A stretch of DNA of 64,000 nucleotides from Halococcoides cellulosivorans (GTDB taxonomy: Archaea; Halobacteriota; Halobacteria; Halobacteriales; Haloarculaceae). A program made the translations under genes and the position numbers. Shown here piece by piece: positions 61,842 to 64,000 of the stretch (positions within the stretch are counted from its first letter, which is position 1; every line of letters begins with the position of its first letter). The stretch covers positions 2,592,836 to 2,656,835 of the forward strand of contig NZ_CP028858.1 of assembly GCF_003058365.1 (NCBI RefSeq). Direction: 5' to 3'. Below the pieces are notes generated by a model. The model did not search any database. It saw nothing but the letters and a program-made list of their open reading frames with translations, and was not told the origin of the DNA.

Positions 61842-62315
61842 TTACGAGGAGTATTTTACGAGATTAGTCGCACTATCCAAGTCCAACTTACCTCGAACAA
61901 GACGTTTGAGAACACTTCCTTTCTCACCGATTCCGTCCCCTTCGATACGGTAAACATCTGATTTTATCTCTGAAGGAACGGGTTCGATAGCTTGCTGATA
62001 AATTGAACCAGTGTTGATGACGATATTCTCGTAGGAATCAGCCCGTTCGCGAAGGCCAGTTTTGACTTCTGGGGCCAACTCCGCAGCTCGCTTGGCGTCC
62101 ATTCGTCTATCATACCATCCTATCTCAGTGCTACCCGTAACCAAGCCATGTTCCGCTGAGAGTATTGCAATGTCTATCTGCTCATCAAACTCTCCCTCAC
62201 GCATAGACTTTTTTATAATTTTAAAGAAGTACCCAGAGTACAAATCGAGCGCCGGTAGACGGGCTTCTGTCTCAGCTTTGCTTTTTGAGCAACTCTGTAC
62301 CAGCAGTACTGCCAT
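61842..62315 (-). CDS. DUF6884-like protein beside dpdA
   Basis: 157 residues. AVLLVQSCSKSKAETEARLPALDLYSGYFF (CSKSK), IAILSAEHGLVTG and IVINTGSIYQQAI match the window's other DUF6884-like protein at 34959. It is the first gene of the dpdA strand, 2 bp before dpdA, so it is very likely functionally linked. An enzymatic role on the deazaguanine or its nucleoside is inferred from location. Confidence 0.8.
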   Translation of the reverse strand: MAVLLVQSCSKSKAETEARLPALDLYSGYFFKIIKKSMREGEFDEQIDIAILSAEHGLVTGSTEIGWYDRRMDAKRAAELAPEVKTGLRERADSYENIVINTGSIYQQAIEPVPSEIKSDVYRIEGDGIGEKGSVLKRLVRGKLDLDSATNLVKYSS

Positions 62316-62769
62316 GGGTAGTTGTTGAGATCACTCTGGTTTATGTTTTGGGTATGATCCCTAAGGAACAGTCACTGCCACTTGACTCGACCTTAATCGC
62401 CTGAAACCCAGACAAAGAGCGTCGAACAATACGCCAGAATCACAAAACCCATTACTATTTGCGAGTTACTACAGAATAACGAAAAATTTGGGTATGGAGG
62501 CGATGACCCGCTCCCAACCACTAAACGAATATTTTACCGTTTGGCGGTGCCGTAAAATGGTTATATAGCCAATATAAATGGACGCACACTATAATTTGAT
62601 CGTTATATTTCCGTCGGAGTAGTAACATTAAATCAGAACAGGACATCCATTTATGTGTGTTGAGGTAGCTCATCAGGATAGGAATAGTGGATATTTCCAC
62701 GCCTCCGCGATATCCAGAGAGGACGGATACAATCAAAAATCAACACCATCGGTTTGATAAAGACCCACA
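62316..62769. promoter_or_regulatory. Divergent promoter region of the DNA-modification island
   Basis: 454 AT-rich bases between the dpdA unit (minus) and the helicase (plus); both promoters must lie here. A small inverted repeat ATTTTAC/GTAAAAT (62531-62537 and 62552-62558) is a candidate operator or terminator. No other feature seen. Confidence 0.5.
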
Positions 62770-64000
62770 ATGACAGGAGGGAGCAATTGGGATGATTTCG
62801 TTGACAACAGTCCGATATTCAAATCGTCGGAGCTCTCGGATTACGACAAGGCCGAGTGGCCGCGAAAAATCGACTACATCGCAAAGCGGGTCTCAGAGGG
62901 CGAATACGTCGTTGGCAACATAGACAACCAGCAATTATTATCCGACGGATGGGACGTGGAAGACAAGGCCCGAGACTATTATCTTGAGGGAATCGCAGCA
63001 CTCACGGGAGACAGAACTCGGGAAACAGCACTGCCAGATACCTTCGATATCGGAGCGTTGCTCGTGGAGTTTCAGGAGTTGCGAGGCGGACTTGCCGACG
63101 TAAATAGAGATGAGATACCGGCAGGCGAGATCTTATCTCGCCTGCTAACCCGCACAATTCAACGACAGTCAAGTGGAAGTCGAGCTGATTTGGCCAGCCA
63201 ACTCCGACCAGACACGGAGACACCACGGGAGCTGGTTGCCGAACTGACTTCGGCACCGGAACTTGCTGACGTCGTATCGGACGCAGTACCGGACACTGAT
63301 AACCCATCAACACTCGCAAAAGAGCTTGCATCGCTAGATTTGTCGACCGAGCTGTGGGACCATCAGCTCGAGAGCCTTGCGCTGTGGCTACACCACGGGT
63401 CGAACGGCTACGTTGATATGGCGACAGCAACTGGAAAGACAGTTCTCGGTCTAGCGGCGGTGGCTCACACCGTTGATAGTGGTTCGTTGCATCCCGCGGA
63501 CCAGCACCGGCTCGAAGACATTTTCGATGGCGCTGTTCCCGAACCAGACAGCCAGCGTCCAAATAACGTCCTCATTGTCACGACAGACGATCTCCTTGGG
63601 ATCCAGTGGTCCCGGCTATTCCAAGAGCACTGTCACACGCCAGAGGAGTTTACCCGGGTCACGAATCGAGGTATCCAGCTTCCACGAATGGAGATTGAAA
63701 TCAGGTCTGCAGGAAGCCTCGACGACCTTGACCCGGCCGACTACGGACTCGCCATCTTCGACGAGGTACACAACTATGGTTCGAAGTCTGGGTGGGGAGA
63801 TAACCTCGTATCCTTCGTCGATTCCGTATGTCCAGTTTTAGCGCTTACAGGAAGTGTTACGGAGCCATTTAAATTGACCGTTCGTCGGGCTAACAAGAAT
63901 TTTCCTGTCCTCTATCGGTACACTCACGAACTCGCACTGGCGGACGGCGTTATCCCGGACTTCGAATGGACGCTGTGGTTTACGGACGTCATTGAGAGCG
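62770..64000 (+). CDS. SF2 DEAD/DEAH-type helicase, 3' end beyond window
   Basis: At least 410 residues from ATG 62770. After a helical N-terminal region, SF2 motifs appear: Q-like LWDHQLESLALWLHHG, motif I VDMATATGKTVL, motif II LAIFDEVHNYG (DExH), and motif III LALTGSVTEPF. The rest is cut by the right edge. It is divergent from the dpdA unit. Known Dpd clusters include helicases in their restriction part, so this is a likely restriction component. Confidence 0.85.
   Translation, partial: MTGGSNWDDFVDNSPIFKSSELSDYDKAEWPRKIDYIAKRVSEGEYVVGNIDNQQLLSDGWDVEDKARDYYLEGIAALTGDRTRETALPDTFDIGALLVEFQELRGGLADVNRDEIPAGEILSRLLTRTIQRQSSGSRADLASQLRPDTETPRELVAELTSAPELADVVSDAVPDTDNPSTLAKELASLDLSTELWDHQLESLALWLHHGSNGYVDMATATGKTVLGLAAVAHTVDSGSLHPADQHRLEDIFDGAVPEPDSQRPNNVLIVTTDDLLGIQWSRLFQEHCHTPEEFTRVTNRGIQLPRMEIEIRSAGSLDDLDPADYGLAIFDEVHNYGSKSGWGDNLVSFVDSVCPVLALTGSVTEPFKLTVRRANKNFPVLYRYTHELALADGVIPDFEWTLWFTDVIES

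Overview
The window is haloarchaeal: GC-rich, strongly acidic proteins, small haloarchaeal wHTH regulators, an Orc1/Cdc6 remnant, a plasmid-type family-B DNA polymerase, and archaeal-style short operons. The number of integrases, truncated gene copies, toxin-antitoxin pairs and defence genes points to a megaplasmid or a large genomic island rather than a core chromosome segment.

Layout. 1-11.5 kb: a defence-like block on the minus strand (an unrecognised gene cut by the left edge, a 2136-aa sacsin-like GHKL ATPase/DUF3883 protein, and a STAND NTPase with TPR repeats). 11.6-18.5 kb: decayed thermonuclease, pentapeptide-repeat ion channel with an in-frame TAG, rhomboid protease, a TumE-like/HVO_A0114-like toxin-antitoxin pair, and an integrase whose 5' end is duplicated at 8 kb. 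18.5-30.8 kb: GmrSD-type DUF262/DUF1524 protein, SRAP protein, an MCM-N-terminus/PD-(D/E)XK fusion, a ComEC-like secreted MBL lipoprotein with DUF3006, a PIN-type pair, and two tandem tyrosine recombinases. 31.2-34.8 kb: RadA-like protein without a Walker A motif, a small helical protein and PolB, a possible archaeal counterpart of a mutasome module. 34.8-36.6 kb: a DUF6884-type protein and a wHTH regulator bracketed by two copies of a palindromic element.

37-45.2 kb is the most unusual part. A Ro60 (TROVE/VWA) gene is preceded on the same strand by five tandem structured RNAs that share an outer stem, a conserved internal loop and a tRNA-like T-arm. They look like archaeal Y RNAs of the bacterial YrlA type. 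Next come a RlaP-type nucleotidyltransferase (RNA-repair family), interrupted by TAG, and an array of about 20 tRNA genes. Several of these tRNAs carry 50-63-nt insertions, mostly in the T-arm, each folding into two hairpins. Together this reads as an RNA repair/surveillance and spare-tRNA island.

45.8-48.2 kb holds a VapBC-like pair, an orc1/cdc6 remnant and a regulator. 48.2-64 kb looks like an archaeal 7-deazaguanine DNA-modification (Dpd) island: queC, queE and queD for preQ0, a GIY-YIG nuclease, a Cas4/Dna2-like nuclease-helicase, a membrane protein with endonuclease-associated repeats and a PadR domain, a MORC-like GHKL ATPase, DpdA (TGT-like DNA transglycosylase), a DUF6884-type protein, and a divergent SF2 helicase cut by the right edge. 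The non-biosynthetic genes would be the restriction side.

All domain calls are from reading motifs; no database or folding program was run.
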